NCBI RefSeq assembly: GCF_024753205.1
Contig: NZ_JANUGZ010000003.1
Coordinates: forward strand, 1 to 64,000
DNA length: 64,000 nucleotides
Direction of reading: 5' to 3'
Source: Massilia aurea
GTDB lineage: Bacteria; Pseudomonadota; Gammaproteobacteria; Burkholderiales; Burkholderiaceae_D
The first letter of the stretch is position 1. Each line of letters opens with the position of its first letter. The translations under genes were made by a program, and so were the position numbers. Of this stretch, positions 47,316 through 56,364 are shown in pieces. Below the pieces are notes generated by a model, which was given only the letters and a program-made list of their open reading frames with translations, ran no database searches and was not told where the DNA came from.

Positions 47316-48221
47316 TCAGTTAGCCACTTGTTCGTGGGTCAGTGCGCGTGCCAGCGACACTAGCGCCAGTTCGAGCAACAGGCCGACCACACCGATGATG
47401 GCAATCGCGATGATGATGTGCGCCACGTTCAGGTTGTTCCATTCGTCCCATACCCAGAAGCCGATGCCCACGCCGCCGGTCAGCATTTCGGCTGCGACGA
47501 TGACGAGCCACGCGGTGCCGATCGCCAGGCGCACGCCGGTCAGGATGTAGGGCAGCGCCGATGGCAGCAGGATCTTGGTGAGGATTTTCCATTCCGACAG
47601 GTTCAGCACGCGCGCCACGTTCATGTAGTCCTGCGGCACGCGCTGCACGCCCACGGCCGTGTTGATGATCATCGGCCAGATCGAGCAGATGAAGATCGAC
47701 CAGATCGCGGCCGGGTCGGCCGACTTGAATACCAACAGGCCAATCGGCAGCCAGGCCAGTGGCGAGACCGGCTTGAGCAGGCTGATGATCGGGCCGAACA
47801 TGCGGCTGACAAATTGCACGCGCCCGATCACGAAGCCCAGCGGAATCCCGATCAGTGCCGCCAGGCCGAAGCCGATCGCTACGCGCTGCAGCGACGCCAA
47901 CACGTTCCAGCCGATGCCTTGGTCGTTGGGGCTGTTGCGGTAGAACGGATCGGCGAACAGTTCGAGCGCTGCCTGCCACGTGACCAGCGGCGACGGAAAC
48001 GCCTCGTTCTGCGCGGCGATCACTTGCCAGACCAGCAGCACGAGCGCGATGCCGGTCAGCGGCGGCGCCACGCGCCGGACCGCCGTGGCAAACGGCTGCG
48101 CGCGGCGCGCAGAAACGGTGCTGGCTGCCGGCTTGCGCGGTGTGGCGGTGCGCGCCGGGCCGCTGGCGGCCACCGGCACTGGCGCCGGCTCGTTGGGAAC
48201 GGATTTCAACAGGGCATTCAT
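47316..48221 (-). CDS. nrtB: Nitrate-type ABC transporter permease
   Basis: 301 aa. After a 45-residue Ala/Pro-rich cytoplasmic N-terminus come about six TM helices. The BPD_transp_1 EAA-like loop (YMNVARVLNLSEWKILTKILLPSALPYILTGVRL) couples to the ATPase. AAEMLTGGVGIGFWVWDEWNNLN is the NrtB-type C-terminal signature. The start at 48221 (MNALLKS) is chosen over an upstream frame that runs through the nrtA-nrtB gap. Confidence 0.9.
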   Translation of the reverse strand: MNALLKSVPNEPAPVPVAASGPARTATPRKPAASTVSARRAQPFATAVRRVAPPLTGIALVLLVWQVIAAQNEAFPSPLVTWQAALELFADPFYRNSPNDQGIGWNVLASLQRVAIGFGLAALIGIPLGFVIGRVQFVSRMFGPIISLLKPVSPLAWLPIGLLVFKSADPAAIWSIFICSIWPMIINTAVGVQRVPQDYMNVARVLNLSEWKILTKILLPSALPYILTGVRLAIGTAWLVIVAAEMLTGGVGIGFWVWDEWNNLNVAHIIIAIAIIGVVGLLLELALVSLARALTHEQVAN

Positions 48222-48249
48222 GACGGCTCCTCGCAGTACGGGTGGATGG

Positions 48250-49530
48250 TCAAGCCTTGACCTTGAACGACGCGGCATACGCCTGTGGGTTCTTGCCATC
48301 CCACACGGTGCCGTCCATCAGCTTCGATGTGCGCAGCAAGCCCGCCGGGACCGGCGTCTTCGTCATCGTTGCCGCGTCCTTGTACAGCTGGATCTGGTTG
48401 ACCGCCGTGGCCACCGCCAGGTAATCCGGATCGGTCTTGAGCAAGCCCCAGCGGCGATGCTGCGTCATGAACCACATGCCATCGGACAGGTACGGGAAAT
48501 TGACCAGGCCATCGTTGTAGAACTTCATGTGGTTCGCGTCGTCCCAGGTCTTGCCCATGCCGTTCTGGTAGCGGCCCATGATGCGCTGGTCGATCGCGTC
48601 CTTACTCGTGTTGACATACGACTTGGCGGCGATCACTTCGGCCATCTTGTTCTTGTTGGCCAGTGACGCATCGATCCATTTGCCTGCCTCCAGAATGGCC
48701 GCCATCATCGCGCGGCACGTGTTCGGATTGGCCTTGGCAAATTCCAGCGTCGAACCCAGCACTTTCTCGGGGTGGTCGCGCCAGATGTCCTGGGTCGTCG
48801 TGGCCGTGATGCCGATGCCATCCATAATGGCGCGGTGGCCCCACGGCTCGCCGACGCAGAAGCCGTCCATATTCCCGATGCGCATATTGGCCACCATCTG
48901 CGGCGGCGGCACCGTGATGACCTTGGCGTCCTTCATCGGATTGATGCCGTTGGCAGCGAGCCAGTAATACAGCCACATCGCGTGGGTGCCAGTCGGGAAG
49001 GTTTGCGCGAACGTGTAGTCGCGCTTTTCAGTGCGCATCAGTTTGGCGAGGGAGGCGCCGTCGACCGCGCCCTTGGTGGCCAGTTGCTTCGACAGCGTGA
49101 TGGCCTGGCCGTTGTTGTTCAGGCCCATCAGTACGGCCATGTCCTTCTTCTGGCCGCCAATGCCCATCTGTACGCCGTACAGCAGGCCGTACAGCACGTG
49201 GGCGGCGTCCAGGTCGCCATTGGCAAGCTTGTCGCGCACGCCGGCCCATGATGCCTCTTTGCTCAGCACAAACTTGACGCCGTATTTCTTGTCAAAGCCC
49301 AGCACCGACGCCATCACGACCGATGCGCAATCGGTCAGTGGAATGAAACCGATTTTGATCTCGGTCTTTTCGGGTTTGTCCGACCCCGCCGCCCATGCCC
49401 CGCCCCCGGCCAGCCCCAGCAGGCCGCCGGCCGCTGCCAGCGATGCGCCATGAATGATGTTCCGGCGGGTCCCGTCGACGTTCGTGCCGGTGGACGGGTT
49501 GCCCTGCGCTTGACGCTGTTGATTTTCCAT
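48250..49530 (-). CDS. nrtA: Nitrate-type ABC transporter substrate-binding protein
   Basis: 426 aa. A twin-arginine signal (RRNIIHGASLAAAGG, Arg 22-23) predicts Tat export, common for NrtA. The NMT1/NrtA fold shows in IKIGFIPLTDCASVVMA, VLYGLLYGVQMGIGG, PTGTHAMWLYYWLAANGI and MDGFCVGEPWGHRA. It would bind nitrate in the periplasm and deliver it to NrtB. The gene follows a sigma-54 promoter and an antitermination leader. The start at 49530 lies after the leader terminator; in-frame upstream codons are inside the leader and rejected. Confidence 0.93.
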   Translation of the reverse strand: MENQQRQAQGNPSTGTNVDGTRRNIIHGASLAAAGGLLGLAGGGAWAAGSDKPEKTEIKIGFIPLTDCASVVMASVLGFDKKYGVKFVLSKEASWAGVRDKLANGDLDAAHVLYGLLYGVQMGIGGQKKDMAVLMGLNNNGQAITLSKQLATKGAVDGASLAKLMRTEKRDYTFAQTFPTGTHAMWLYYWLAANGINPMKDAKVITVPPPQMVANMRIGNMDGFCVGEPWGHRAIMDGIGITATTTQDIWRDHPEKVLGSTLEFAKANPNTCRAMMAAILEAGKWIDASLANKNKMAEVIAAKSYVNTSKDAIDQRIMGRYQNGMGKTWDDANHMKFYNDGLVNFPYLSDGMWFMTQHRRWGLLKTDPDYLAVATAVNQIQLYKDAATMTKTPVPAGLLRTSKLMDGTVWDGKNPQAYAASFKVKA

Positions 49531-49555
49531 TGCAAATCCCAAAAAGTGATCAGGC

Positions 49556-49661
49556 AAAAAAAAACGGCTACCCCACATGAACGTGTTCATGCGTTGGTAG
49601 ACGTCGTTGTCCGGGGAGGCTGGGCCAGCGTTGGCATTCACCTCGTGCGCTCCGTTGCGCA
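49556..49661 (-). promoter_or_regulatory. NasR/NasT-type (ANTAR) antitermination leader of nrtABD
   Basis: On the minus strand, hairpin 1 is TGCGC-[AACGGA]-GCGCA (49661-49646) and hairpin 2 is GGAC-[AACGAC]-GTCT (49612-49599). Both have hexaloops with A at position 1 and G at position 4, the ANTAR recognition feature. A terminator follows: CTACC (49600-49596) with GGTAG (49572-49568), enclosing a CATGAA/TTCATG stem, then nine T (49564-49556). Hairpin 2 shares bases with the terminator's base (CT), so protein binding would block termination. The linker of 33 nt is rather long. The ANTAR protein is not in this window. Confidence 0.78.
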
Positions 49662-49670
49662 TTAACCATT

Positions 49671-49687
49671 ACGCAAGCTTCGTGCCA
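49671..49687 (-). promoter_or_regulatory. Sigma-54 promoter of nrtABD
   Basis: TGGCACG-AAGC-TTGCGT on the minus strand: the -24 GG and -12 GC are separated by exactly 10 nt and the flanks match the consensus. Transcription would start near 49661, the first base of leader hairpin 1. NtrC-dependent nitrogen control is the expected mode. Confidence 0.88.
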
Positions 49688-49722
49688 GTGACTGCCGCAG
49701 AGTGAGCGCGAGAATGGCCACC

Positions 49723-49740
49723 GCTGCGGTGCACCGCAGC
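49723..49740. promoter_or_regulatory. 18-bp perfect palindrome upstream of the sigma-54 promoter
   Basis: GCTGCGGTG|CACCGCAGC, centred about 45 bp upstream of the -24 box. It contains GGTGCACC, the half-site sequences of NtrC boxes but without their usual spacing. It may be an enhancer or another operator; assignment is uncertain. Confidence 0.35.
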
Positions 49741-49956
49741 ATGGCGCGCGCGGCGCACTACGATCGCGCAGCGCCTCTTTTTGGACGGCGTTGCAGGCCG
49801 GTGTGCTGGCTGTCCGTACGCGCGCACGGTTGACAACGCGGCCTTCCACAAGTGAATGCGTGCATGCTAGGATTGTTTATTGCCTCAAACACAAGCACGA
49901 GTACATTACTACCATTACTGACCTTGCACCGCCGGGGCCTGCAACTGGAGCCATTT

Positions 49957-50151
49957 ATGCACACCGAACAAGTCCAGCGTCACCGCACGCCGATCCATAC
50001 GGCGACCGCCGTCGACCGCAGCAATCCAAAAAAGCCACGCCGTCATATCGCGAAAGACATCGTCGCAAGCAGTCGCCGCCTGCGCCAGCGCATTGGCGTG
50101 GTCGCCGTCGTCTGCATCAGCCTGGCCACGCTGCTGGTGGCGTTCGAGTAA
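49957..50151 (+). CDS. Small single-pass membrane protein, hypothetical
   Basis: 64 aa: a basic, His/Arg-rich N-terminal part and one C-terminal hydrophobic helix (about 46-63, IGVVAVVCISLATLLVAF) ending with Glu. Tail-anchored small proteins look like this, but I recognise no family. CTGGAG sits about 7 nt before the ATG. It is divergent from the nrt operon and 86 bp before the next gene. Coding status is moderately supported by GC-rich third positions and the ribosome site. Confidence 0.5.
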   Translation: MHTEQVQRHRTPIHTATAVDRSNPKKPRRHIAKDIVASSRRLRQRIGVVAVVCISLATLLVAFE

Positions 50152-50237
50152 GCCGGCGCATTAGGCCCCGCCTTGCGCCTTGCCCGCGCCGTAATGGCCG
50201 GGCTATACTGCGCCGTCACCCGTTCCACCAGGATTGC

Positions 50238-50567
50238 ATGTCGCTGTTGCACACCTTACGCATCACCCACACCAGTACGGCCCTGCGCCGGTTGCTCCTG
50301 TGTGCGTGCGCGCTGATCCTGGCACTGCAACTCATCGGCAGCTCGTACCACGAGCATGACCTGGCCGAGCAGCTGTCCGACTGCGTCAGCTGTCAGGTTG
50401 CCGCCCATGCCACGACGGACCTGCCGGCCGTATCGCCACAACTGCTGGCCGTCTTCCTGGCGGTCGTCTATCTCCTCGCGCGCCTGCCGCGCCCTGCGCC
50501 GTTCTACCGCCGCCAGTACCTGATCCCTTCCCCCCAGGCGCCACCACGCCACCAGTCCGTCCACTGA
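50238..50567 (+). CDS. Small membrane protein with His/Cys motif (DUF2946-like)
   Basis: 109 aa. A hydrophobic segment at about 17-35 is followed by YHEHDLAEQLSDCVSCQVAAH, a His-rich stretch with a CxxC pair that could bind metal, then a second hydrophobic segment (about 68-84) and a basic tail. It resembles the DUF2946-type proteins found beside metal-transport genes, but the resemblance is by pattern only. CAGGA lies upstream of the start. It precedes an ABC exporter by about 160 bp, on the same strand. Confidence 0.6.
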   Translation: MSLLHTLRITHTSTALRRLLLCACALILALQLIGSSYHEHDLAEQLSDCVSCQVAAHATTDLPAVSPQLLAVFLAVVYLLARLPRPAPFYRRQYLIPSPQAPPRHQSVH

Positions 50568-50725
50568 TTCGTCCATGCGCCGACGCGGTCATCAACGTGA
50601 CCTGACGGCGTAGCGGCGCGAGTCATCTCCAGCCCGTTTGCCACCGCCGCTTATGCGTACGTCTGCATCGAGCGTGCACGCTGCATGCGTGCGCCGGCAT
50701 ACCTTGTTTACTTTGAAAGAACACG

Positions 50726-51487
50726 ATGACCATGACCACTCCTGCCATGGAGGCGACCGGCGTGACCGTCGCCTACGGCGCCACGACCGTGCTGCGCGAC
50801 CTGAACCTGCGCGTTGCGCGCGGTGAAATCTATGCCCTGCTGGGCGGCAACGGCGCCGGCAAATCGACGACGCTCAACGCCTTCCTCGGCTTTCTCGCAC
50901 CGCAGACCGGCAGCGTACGCGTGTGCGGCATCGACGTCGCCGCCGACCCGCTCGCCGCGCGCGGCCAGCTTGCCTACGTGCCGGAAAACGTCGCTCTCTA
51001 TGAACACCTGAGCGCCCGCGAGAACATCGACTACTTCCTGCGCCTGGCCGGCAGCGATCGGACCGGTGCAGCGATGGACGCCACCATTGACGATGCCTTG
51101 CGCGCGGTGCGGCTCGATCCCGCCGCATGGACGCGTCGTCTCGGCGGCTACTCGAAAGGCATGCGCCAGAAGGTCGCGATCGCGCTGGCCGTGGCGCGTC
51201 AGGTGCCGCTGCTGCTGCTCGACGAACCGACCACGGGCCTGGATCCCCAGGCCACCAGCGAATTCAACACGCTGCTGCAAGACTTGCGCGCGCGCGGCAG
51301 CGCCATCTTCATGGTCACGCACGATCTGCTGGGTGCAGCCGAAGTGGCCGACCGCATCGGCTTTCTGGAGCGCGGCCACATCGGCCACGAAGTCGCTGCC
51401 AGCGGCGCCGAACACTATGACGTGCGCGACCTGTACCGGCGCTACGCCGGTGCCACTAACGCTGCCGCCAGACCGGAGGCCGCATGA
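50726..51487 (+). CDS. ABC transporter ATP-binding protein (exporter type)
   Basis: 253 aa. Walker A GGNGAGKST, Q-loop around AYVPENVALYEHLSARENI, signature YSKGMRQKV and Walker B LLLLDEPTTGLD are intact. It belongs to the CcmA/NosF-like subgroup that pairs with ABC-2 permeases. The start ATG at 50726 has GAAAGA upstream; an in-frame ATG at 50732 is an alternative. It overlaps the next gene by 4 bp (ATGA), so the operon is ATPase-permease-permease. Substrate unknown; the preceding His/Cys protein hints at a metal link. Confidence 0.92.
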   Translation: MTMTTPAMEATGVTVAYGATTVLRDLNLRVARGEIYALLGGNGAGKSTTLNAFLGFLAPQTGSVRVCGIDVAADPLAARGQLAYVPENVALYEHLSARENIDYFLRLAGSDRTGAAMDATIDDALRAVRLDPAAWTRRLGGYSKGMRQKVAIALAVARQVPLLLLDEPTTGLDPQATSEFNTLLQDLRARGSAIFMVTHDLLGAAEVADRIGFLERGHIGHEVAASGAEHYDVRDLYRRYAGATNAAARPEAA

Positions 51488-52914
51488 GCGTTTCTCGAGC
51501 ACTGCCTGCGGTTGCCATGGGCGAGTGGCGCGCCATGCTGCGCAACCAGGTGGCCGTCGCCGCCGGCATCCTGATGCTGGCGCTCACGCTCGTCGCCATC
51601 GTCGTCAGCCATGAGCGCGTGGGCGCCGTGAACGCTGAACGGGCGCGCTTCCAGAGCACGGTCGACGCCCAGTGGGCCAACCAGCCGGACCGCCACCCGC
51701 ACCGTGTCGTCCATTACGGGCACTATGTGTTCCGGCCCCTCAGTCCCCTCGCCTTCTTCGATTTCGGCGTCGATCCGTTCACCGGCAGTACGCTGTTTTT
51801 GGAAGGCCACCGCCAGAACAGCGCCAACTTCAGCGACGCCGCCCAGTCGTCGGTACTGCTGCGCTTTGGCCAGTTGACGCCGGCCTTCGTGCTGCAGGTG
51901 CTCACGCCGCTGCTGATCGTGTTCCTCGCCTTCGGCAGCGTCGCGCGCGAGCGTGAACGTGGGCAGTTGCGGCTGCAGATCGTGCAGGGTGTCCGCGGCG
52001 CGACGCTGTTGCTTGGCAAGCTCGCGGCCCATGCGGGCGTGGCGCTGCTGCTGGGCGCACCGGCCTTCATCGCGCTGGTGGCGATCGCCGTCATGCACCC
52101 GACCGTCGCGGCCGAGGCACTGGCGCTGCTGGCCGGGTATGCGCTGTACCTGCTGGTATGGGTCGTGGCGGCCGTGCTGGTGTCGGCATCGCTGCCCCGG
52201 GCGCGCGACGCGCTGCTGGCGCTGGTGGCTGGCTGGATCGTCACGGCGATCCTGCTGCCGCGCGTGATGCCCGATGTCGCGGCCGGCGACGTGGGCCGCC
52301 CGAGCCGCATCGAAACCGAGGTCGCGATCCACGAGCGCCTGGCCAAGATCGGCGATACCCACAATCCGGACGACCCGTACTTCAAGGCGTTCCGCGCGCG
52401 CACGCTGGCGCACTACGGCGTCGCGCGCGTGGAAGACCTGCCGGTCAACTACAGCGGCCTGTTGATGGCCGAGGGCGAGCGCATGACCAGCGCCCTGTTC
52501 GATGAATTCATGCGCGCCGATCATGCGCGCCAGACCGAGGAAAGCGCGATCGTCCATTCGGCCAGCGTGGCCAGTCCGCTGATCGCGCTGCGCCGCATGT
52601 CGACCGCATTGTCGGGCACCAACCTCGACAGCCACGCGCGCTTCCTGCTCGAAGGTGAACGCTACCGCTACGCCTTCGTCCAGCGCCTCAACGGCCTGCA
52701 CGTCAACGTCGTCACGCCCACCGGCGCCGGCGACGAGCGCATCGACAAGCACCACTGGGAAGACACGCCGCGCTTCGGCTACGCCCCTGCCCCGTTCGCC
52801 GACGTCGCCGCGCGCCATGCCTGGCTCGCGTTCGCCCTGCTGGGCGGCTGGCTGCTGGCGTTGTTAAGCATCGGCGGCTGGGTCGCCAAACGCCTGGAAA
52901 GGAATCCGGCATGA
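51484..52914 (+). CDS. ABC-2 type permease, DUF3526 family (first)
   Basis: 476 aa with TM segments near 22-42, about 130-150, 175-200, 208-230, 232-255 and 440-462. A large extracytoplasmic region lies between the first two TM and another between about 265 and 435. FDFGVDPFTGSTLFLEG and GSVARERERGQLRLQIVQG are features of DUF3526/NosY-like permeases. The start and stop overlap neighbours by ATGA. It probably forms a heterodimer with the following permease. Confidence 0.85.
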   Translation: MSVSRALPAVAMGEWRAMLRNQVAVAAGILMLALTLVAIVVSHERVGAVNAERARFQSTVDAQWANQPDRHPHRVVHYGHYVFRPLSPLAFFDFGVDPFTGSTLFLEGHRQNSANFSDAAQSSVLLRFGQLTPAFVLQVLTPLLIVFLAFGSVARERERGQLRLQIVQGVRGATLLLGKLAAHAGVALLLGAPAFIALVAIAVMHPTVAAEALALLAGYALYLLVWVVAAVLVSASLPRARDALLALVAGWIVTAILLPRVMPDVAAGDVGRPSRIETEVAIHERLAKIGDTHNPDDPYFKAFRARTLAHYGVARVEDLPVNYSGLLMAEGERMTSALFDEFMRADHARQTEESAIVHSASVASPLIALRRMSTALSGTNLDSHARFLLEGERYRYAFVQRLNGLHVNVVTPTGAGDERIDKHHWEDTPRFGYAPAPFADVAARHAWLAFALLGGWLLALLSIGGWVAKRLERNPA

Positions 52915-54281
52915 AAACACTGTTAATGGAACTGCGCCAGATCGCGCACTCGCGCCTGGCCGTCGGCGCTGTCGTGCTGCTGGCGCTGCTGTCTGCGCTG
53001 TCCGTCTGGACCGGTTTGCATGCCGTGAGCCAGCAGCGCGCCACGCTCGAGCGCATCGCGGCGAGCCATGCCCATGACCACGCGGCCATTCTGGCCACGC
53101 AGTTACGCGCTGTCAGTAAAACCGGCGGCGCCGAAGCCGGTGCGGTCGGCTATTATCTGCCGCACCTGACCGTCAATCCGCCGTCGCCACTGGCGTTTGC
53201 CGCCATCGGCGGGCGCGATCTGCAGCCGTCGGCGCTGCGCGTGCGCATCCTGGGTTTGCACGCGCAGCTGTACGAATCGGAGTCGATCAATCCCGAGCTG
53301 GCCATGCCGGGTCGCTTCGATTTTGCGTTCGTGCTGGTGTACCTGACGCCGCTGTTCGTCATCGCGCTGATGCACGACCTGGTGTCGAGTGAACGCGAAG
53401 CCGGCCGCCTGCGCCTGCTGGCATCCCTGCCCAAAGGCGCAGCCAACACCTGGCGCCGCCGCGTCGGCTTGCGCTATGCGTTGCTATGGCTCGCTGCGCT
53501 GCTGCCGCTGGCCGTGGGCGCCTTCATCGCCGGCGCCGGCGTGACGGGCTTCGCCCAGATTGCGCTGGTGGCGACGCTGTACCTGGCGTTCTGGTTCGGT
53601 CTGGCGGCCTGGGTGGCGGCGCGTGCGCGCACGTCGGCCGGCAGCGCCGCGATCCTGCTGGCAAGCCTGGTGGGACTGACGATGATCCTGCCGACGCTGG
53701 CCGATGCGGGCATCGCGCGCCTGTCGCCGGTGTCGAAAGGCGTCGAGCTGGCGCTGGCGCAACGCCAGGCAGTGCATTCGGCGTGGGACGTGCCCAAGAC
53801 GGACACGTTCGAAAAATTCTTCCGCACGCATCCCGAATGGAAGGACACGGCGCCGGTCACCGGGCGCTTCCACTGGAAATGGTATTACGCGATGCACCAG
53901 GCGGGCGACGATGCGGTGGCGCCAAGCGTGGCGCAGTACCGCGCCAGCATGCAGGCGCGCGAAGACTGGACCGCGCGCGCCGGGCTGCTGCTGGCGTCGG
54001 TGAACGTGCAGGTGCTGCTGCACCGGCTGGCCGATACCGACCTGGCCTCGCAACTGGCCTACCACGACCGGATCGGGGCGTATCACACGCAGCTGCGGCA
54101 GTTCTTCTATCCGTACCTGTTCGACGAGCGGCCGTTCACACCAAGCGATGCGGCAAAGCTGCCCGTGTATGACGGGAGCGCGATGAAGGGGACGCTGGCG
54201 CCGGGACAGTTGCTGGCGCTGGCCGTGCTGGCCTTGTTGCTGCTGGCAGCGGGGCTGCGCACGTTGCGCACGGTGCGGTAG
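52911..54281 (+). CDS. ABC-2 type permease, DUF3526 family (second)
   Basis: 456 aa, same architecture as its upstream neighbour. An N-terminal TM (about 15-35) and a periplasmic region with YLPHLTVNPPSPLAFAAIGGRDLQP come first. A TM cluster (about 140-275) includes LVSSEREAGRLRLLASLPKG, then a second soluble region and a C-terminal TM (about 430-450). Translationally coupled to the first permease. The two are clearly paralogous in topology though diverged. Confidence 0.85.
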   Translation: MKTLLMELRQIAHSRLAVGAVVLLALLSALSVWTGLHAVSQQRATLERIAASHAHDHAAILATQLRAVSKTGGAEAGAVGYYLPHLTVNPPSPLAFAAIGGRDLQPSALRVRILGLHAQLYESESINPELAMPGRFDFAFVLVYLTPLFVIALMHDLVSSEREAGRLRLLASLPKGAANTWRRRVGLRYALLWLAALLPLAVGAFIAGAGVTGFAQIALVATLYLAFWFGLAAWVAARARTSAGSAAILLASLVGLTMILPTLADAGIARLSPVSKGVELALAQRQAVHSAWDVPKTDTFEKFFRTHPEWKDTAPVTGRFHWKWYYAMHQAGDDAVAPSVAQYRASMQAREDWTARAGLLLASVNVQVLLHRLADTDLASQLAYHDRIGAYHTQLRQFFYPYLFDERPFTPSDAAKLPVYDGSAMKGTLAPGQLLALAVLALLLLAAGLRTLRTVR

Positions 54282-54314
54282 GAAAGGCGGCCGGACCGCC
54301 AATCCCGGACTGCG

Positions 54315-56111
54315 TCAGAACTCTTCCCAGCCGTCGCCAGTGCTGGCGTTGGCGGCTTCTGCCTTCGCTGGCTTCACTGGCTTCGCGGCTGGCGCGGCAT
54401 CGGTGCGGGCTTTTGTCACGACCGGTTTTACCGTCGTTTTCACCGGCGCTTTCGTAGGCAACTTCGCAGGCGCCTTCTCCACCGGCTTCGGCGCCGCATT
54501 GCTCACCATCTTCGGCGCACTGGTCACCACGCGCGGCTTGGCCACGACTGCGCGCACGCCCGGCGACGTCACGAGCTTGAACTCGCCCACGGTCTGCGCC
54601 AGCTTGGCCGCTTCTTCCTGCAGCGAGGTCGCCGCCGCCGACGCCTGTTCGACCAGCGCCGCGTTCTGCGTCGTCACCTGATCCATCTGCGCGATAGCGC
54701 CGTTGATCTGCTCGATGCCGGCTGTCTGCTCCTGACTGGCGGCGGTGATCTCGGACATGATGTCGGTCACGCGGTTCACGCTTTGCACGATCTCGGCCAT
54801 CGTCGTGCCGGCGCGGTCCACCAGTTCCGAGCCGTGATGCACCTTCTCGACCGAATCGTCAATCAGCACCTTGATTTCCTTGGCCGCGGCCGCGCTGCGC
54901 TGCGCCAGGCTGCGCACCTCGCCCGCCACGACGGCAAAGCCGCGGCCCTGCTCGCCGGCGCGCGCTGCCTCGACGGCTGCGTTGAGGGCCAGGATATTGG
55001 TCTGGAACGCGATGCCGTCGATCACGGCGATGATGTCGACGATGCGCGTGGCCGACGTATTGATCGCGCCCATCGTCTGCACCACCTCGGCCACCACGGC
55101 GCCGCCCTTGCCCGCTACTTCGGATGCCGACGTGGCCAGTGCATTGGCCTGGCGCGCATTGTCGGCGTTCTGCTTGACGGTCGACGTCAGTTCTTCCATC
55201 GACGAGGCGGTTTCTTCCAGCGAGCCGGCCTGCTGCTCGGTGCGCGACGACAGATCCAGGTTGCCGGCGGCGATCTCGCTGGAAGCGGTGGCGATATTGT
55301 CGGTGCCGGTACGAACCTGGCCGACGATGCGCACGAGTGAGTCGTTCATGTCCTTGAGCGCCTGCAGCAGGCGCCCGGTTTCGTCAGTCGACGTGACCTC
55401 GATGGTCTGGGTCAGGTCGCCTTGGGCCACGGCGCCGGCGATCTTCACGGCCTGCTCGATCGGCCGCACGATCGCGCGCACCAGCAGGTAGCCAACCAGC
55501 GCGGCCATGATGAGGCCAAAGGCCAGGCCGGCCAGGCATACTGCGCGCACCAGCTCAAAAGTAGCCTGCGAGGCCTGGTATTCGGCCAGCGCCGCAGCCT
55601 GCTGCTCGTCGATCAGCCGGATGCCCAGCGTATTGAGCGATGCATACAACTGCGTCATCGGCCCGTTCAGCAACTGGATCGCCTGCGCATTGTCATTGGC
55701 GCGGATCGCGGCCACTGCCGGCAACAGGCCGCCGTCGACGAACGCCTTGCGCGACGCTGCGATCTGACCGACCAGGGCGCGCTCTTTTTCGCTCATCGGG
55801 ACCTGCGTGTACTGGCCCCAGAGCTTGCTGATCGTGGCGATATTCGCATCGACGGCGTCCATCGAAGCGCGGCGCTGACCGGCATCCTCCAGGTTGACGG
55901 CCTTGGCCACGGCCAGCTGGTTTGCCGTGATCAGCTGCGTGACTTCCCCGGCCTGGCTCAATCCGACCAGGCGGCGATCGTACATCTGCTTGAGCTCAGC
56001 GTTGGCCGTACCAAGGTTGTAGATGCCGATGACGGCGCCGGCGATGAGTTCGACCGCGAGGAACGCGATGACGAAAATGAGGCGCGACTTGATGCTGAGA
56101 TGTTTGAACAT
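54315..56111 (-). CDS. Methyl-accepting chemotaxis protein with CheR/CheB tether
   Basis: 598 aa. TM1 (about 10-32) and TM2 (about 188-210) enclose a four-helix-bundle periplasmic sensor (4HB_MCP). HAMP (about 212-265) follows, then the signalling domain with hairpin tip [22 protein letters not shown]. The C-terminal 80 residues are a Lys/Ala/Pro-rich linker that ends DGWEEF, the xWxxF pentapeptide that docks CheR and CheB. Ligand unknown. It is convergent with the ABC permeases. Confidence 0.95.
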   Translation of the reverse strand: MFKHLSIKSRLIFVIAFLAVELIAGAVIGIYNLGTANAELKQMYDRRLVGLSQAGEVTQLITANQLAVAKAVNLEDAGQRRASMDAVDANIATISKLWGQYTQVPMSEKERALVGQIAASRKAFVDGGLLPAVAAIRANDNAQAIQLLNGPMTQLYASLNTLGIRLIDEQQAAALAEYQASQATFELVRAVCLAGLAFGLIMAALVGYLLVRAIVRPIEQAVKIAGAVAQGDLTQTIEVTSTDETGRLLQALKDMNDSLVRIVGQVRTGTDNIATASSEIAAGNLDLSSRTEQQAGSLEETASSMEELTSTVKQNADNARQANALATSASEVAGKGGAVVAEVVQTMGAINTSATRIVDIIAVIDGIAFQTNILALNAAVEAARAGEQGRGFAVVAGEVRSLAQRSAAAAKEIKVLIDDSVEKVHHGSELVDRAGTTMAEIVQSVNRVTDIMSEITAASQEQTAGIEQINGAIAQMDQVTTQNAALVEQASAAATSLQEEAAKLAQTVGEFKLVTSPGVRAVVAKPRVVTSAPKMVSNAAPKPVEKAPAKLPTKAPVKTTVKPVVTKARTDAAPAAKPVKPAKAEAANASTGDGWEEF

Positions 56112-56364
56112 GTTCGCTGGGCTGACGTGAGGAGAAATAAGAAGATACTTTATTGGATTATAGAAACTTATCCTTACCCATGGGAAGTATTGAACGCGAG
56201 ATTGACGGGTTCCCTACACAAGACGGGCCGGGCGTCGCTGGTCCGCAACAATCCGTTAGTCCCCAGTCAATGCTGCGCCTTGGCAAAAATGACAAGCGCA
56301 CTGTGAACAGGCAACTTTGTCGATAAAATGACATGATTGTCCACGCCGCCCCATCGAAGCCCCC

